Assembly (NCBI GenBank): GCA_902781895.1 | Contig: CACZLA010000002.1 | Coordinates: 1 to 64,000 of the forward strand | Direction of reading: 5' to 3' | Source of the DNA: an uncultured Lachnospiraceae bacterium | GTDB taxonomy: Bacteria; Bacillota; Clostridia; Lachnospirales; Lachnospiraceae | DNA: 64,000 bases | Shown: positions 62,592 through 64,000 of the stretch, in pieces | Position numbering within the stretch: the first letter of the stretch is position 1 | How the letters are laid out: each line of letters begins with the position of its first letter | The notes under the pieces: generated by a model | What the model was told of the DNA's origin: nothing | The model's database searches: none | The model's input: the letters and a program-made list of their open reading frames with translations, nothing else | Program-made: the position numbers and the translations under genes

Positions 62592-64000
62592 ATGTCTGAC
62601 GATAATATCTTCGATAAACCTCACGACGCTGTTAAAGAGGTTGATCTTAAGAAAACTATGGAGAATTCCTACATCGATTATGCCATGTCGGTTATTGCCG
62701 CAAGAGCGTTGCCGGATGTAAGAGACGGTCTGAAGCCCGTTCAGAGAAGAATTCTCTATTCAATGATTGAACTTAATAACGGACCGGATAAGCCGCATCG
62801 TAAGTGTGCCCGTATAGTCGGTGATACTATGGGTAAGTATCATCCACACGGAGACAGTTCTATCTATGATGCTCTTGTTAAGCTGGCTCAGGAATGGAAT
62901 ACCAGATATCCGCTGGTTGACGGACATGGAAACTTCGGTTCTATGGACGGTGATGGTGCTGCTGCCATGCGATACACAGAGGCACGTCTTACAAAGATCT
63001 CTATGGAGATGCTGGCTGATATCAACAAGGATACGGTTGATTTTGAACCGAACTTCGACGAGACTGAGAAAGAACCTGTAGTTCTTCCTTCACGTTATCC
63101 GAATCTCCTTGTAAACGGTACCTCCGGAATCGCCGTAGGTATGGCAACAAACATACCTCCACACAATCTTAGAGAAATCACAGATGCTGCTGTAAAGATA
63201 ATAAACAACAGGATCGATGAGGACAGAGAAACCGATATAGAAGAGGTAATGGAAATAGTCAAGGGTCCTGATTTCCCTACAGGTGCAGAGATACTCGGTA
63301 GAAGAGGAATCGAAGAGGCCTATAGAACCGGACGTGGCAAGATAAGAGTAAGAGCCGTTTCCGAGATAGAGCCTATGGCAAAGGGAAAGCAGAGAATCGT
63401 AGTTACCGAGCTTCCTTATATGGTTAACAAAGCTCTTCTTATCCAGAAGATAGCTGATCTGGTAAAGACAAAAAGAGTTGATGGAATAACAGATCTTCGT
63501 GATGAGTCATCACGCGAGGGAATGAGAATAGTTATTGAGCTTCGTCATGATGTAAATGCGAATCTGCTTCTCAATAACCTTTACAAGCATACACAGCTGG
63601 AGGATACATTTGGCGTAAATATGCTTGCGCTTGTTAACAGACAGCCAAAGGTTCTTTCACTTCTTGATATGCTGAAATATTACATCAAGCATCAGGAAGA
63701 TGTTGTTACAAGAAGAACAAAGTTCGAGCTGGCAGCTGCAGAGAAGAGAGCACATATCGTTGAAGGTCTGCTGATAGCTATCGACAACATCGATGAGGTT
63801 ATAAAGATAATCCGCGGTGCTGCAAATGTAAACGAAGCAAAAGCTAAATTGATAGAGAGATTTCAGCTTACTGAAGCACAGGCTCAGGCTATTGTTGATA
63901 TGAGACTGCGTGCTTTTACAGGTCTCGAAAGAGACAAGCTGGAGGCTGAGTTTAAAGAGCTTCAGGAAAGAATCGCTTACCTGAAGAGCATACTCGCTGA
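62592..64000 (+). CDS. gyrA: DNA gyrase subunit A, N-terminal part (runs off window)
   Basis: The first 469 codons are present without a stop; the gene continues past the right edge. It begins [14 protein letters not shown] and has the family blocks [35 protein letters not shown] in the quinolone-resistance region, and [11 protein letters not shown] with the DNA-cleaving Tyr. Following the PHGDSS motif, residues commonly mutated in resistance are Ser and Asp, the susceptible-type state as far as visible. The C-terminal DNA-wrapping domain is outside. GAGGTAG precedes the ATG. Confidence 0.97.
   Translation, partial: MSDDNIFDKPHDAVKEVDLKKTMENSYIDYAMSVIAARALPDVRDGLKPVQRRILYSMIELNNGPDKPHRKCARIVGDTMGKYHPHGDSSIYDALVKLAQEWNTRYPLVDGHGNFGSMDGDGAAAMRYTEARLTKISMEMLADINKDTVDFEPNFDETEKEPVVLPSRYPNLLVNGTSGIAVGMATNIPPHNLREITDAAVKIINNRIDEDRETDIEEVMEIVKGPDFPTGAEILGRRGIEEAYRTGRGKIRVRAVSEIEPMAKGKQRIVVTELPYMVNKALLIQKIADLVKTKRVDGITDLRDESSREGMRIVIELRHDVNANLLLNNLYKHTQLEDTFGVNMLALVNRQPKVLSLLDMLKYYIKHQEDVVTRRTKFELAAAEKRAHIVEGLLIAIDNIDEVIKIIRGAANVNEAKAKLIERFQLTEAQAQAIVDMRLRAFTGLERDKLEAEFKELQERIAYLKSILA

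Overview
The window is the replication-origin region of a low-GC Gram-positive (Firmicutes) chromosome, most likely a member of the Clostridia close to Lachnospiraceae. The evidence is the gene order rpmH-rnpA-yidD-yidC-jag leftward and dnaA-dnaN-S4 protein-recF-gyrB-gyrA rightward from an AT-rich origin, parA/parB with parS sites nearby, mnmE/mnmG/rsmG in the same neighbourhood, a DUF4446 gene next to parB, and secreted proteins with Trp/Tyr-rich cell-wall-binding repeats. The genus is inferred, not proven. Most genes left of the origin lie on the minus strand and those to the right on the plus strand, so transcription mostly follows replication. No prophage, intact insertion sequence or CRISPR array was seen.

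Layout. 1-3 kb: the start of an aldehyde dehydrogenase, a secreted repeat protein and a two-gene ABC-2 exporter. 3-6.3 kb: tRNA-Asp and tRNA-Leu with chains of palindromes, a SpoVK/CbbX-like AAA+ ATPase and the CCA-adding enzyme. 6.4-19.4 kb: a large export locus of six overlapping or closely spaced genes (lipoprotein, two HlyD/MacA-like adaptors, FtsX/MacB-like permease, two ABC ATPases), read away from a divergent response regulator, histidine kinase and lipoprotein. 19.4-30 kb: proS, a pseudouridine synthase, an aminotransferase, a CAP-domain wall protein, a cation exchanger, tyrA, a nucleotidyltransferase and an LCP wall-polymer ligase. 30-36 kb: rsmG, a 3'-5' exonuclease, mnmG, mnmE and a zinc-ribbon membrane protein. 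36.7-42.4 kb: tRNA-Lys, ldh, an iron alcohol dehydrogenase, a PrsW-like protease, tRNA-Arg, and an unknown gene coupled to a response regulator with a SARP-like DNA-binding part. 42.5-53 kb: serS, DUF4446, parB, parA, a parS cluster around a decayed gene, argS, a histidine-kinase-like ATPase, a D,D-carboxypeptidase and trmB. 53-64 kb: the origin core described above.

How they work together. DnaA, DnaN, RecF and gyrase start and sustain replication. ParA/ParB and six parS-like sites about 9-10 kb left of dnaA segregate the origin. YidC, YidD, RnpA, L34 and Jag/KhpB link membrane insertion, RNA processing and translation. MnmE/MnmG, RsmG, TrmB, the CCA enzyme and three tRNA synthetases serve tRNA and rRNA maturation and charging. 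The export locus with its own two-component system looks like a self-contained envelope-stress or peptide-export module.

Items most worth a second look: the export locus, which has a tandem-duplicated adaptor and an ABC ATPase ending in an AbrB-like domain; a dispersed, foldable repeat of about 110 bp in two full copies with relics, one copy lying inside the parS cluster; a DnaA-trio-like unwinding element between dnaA and dnaN; and a histidine-kinase-like protein that seems to lack the phospho-acceptor histidine.
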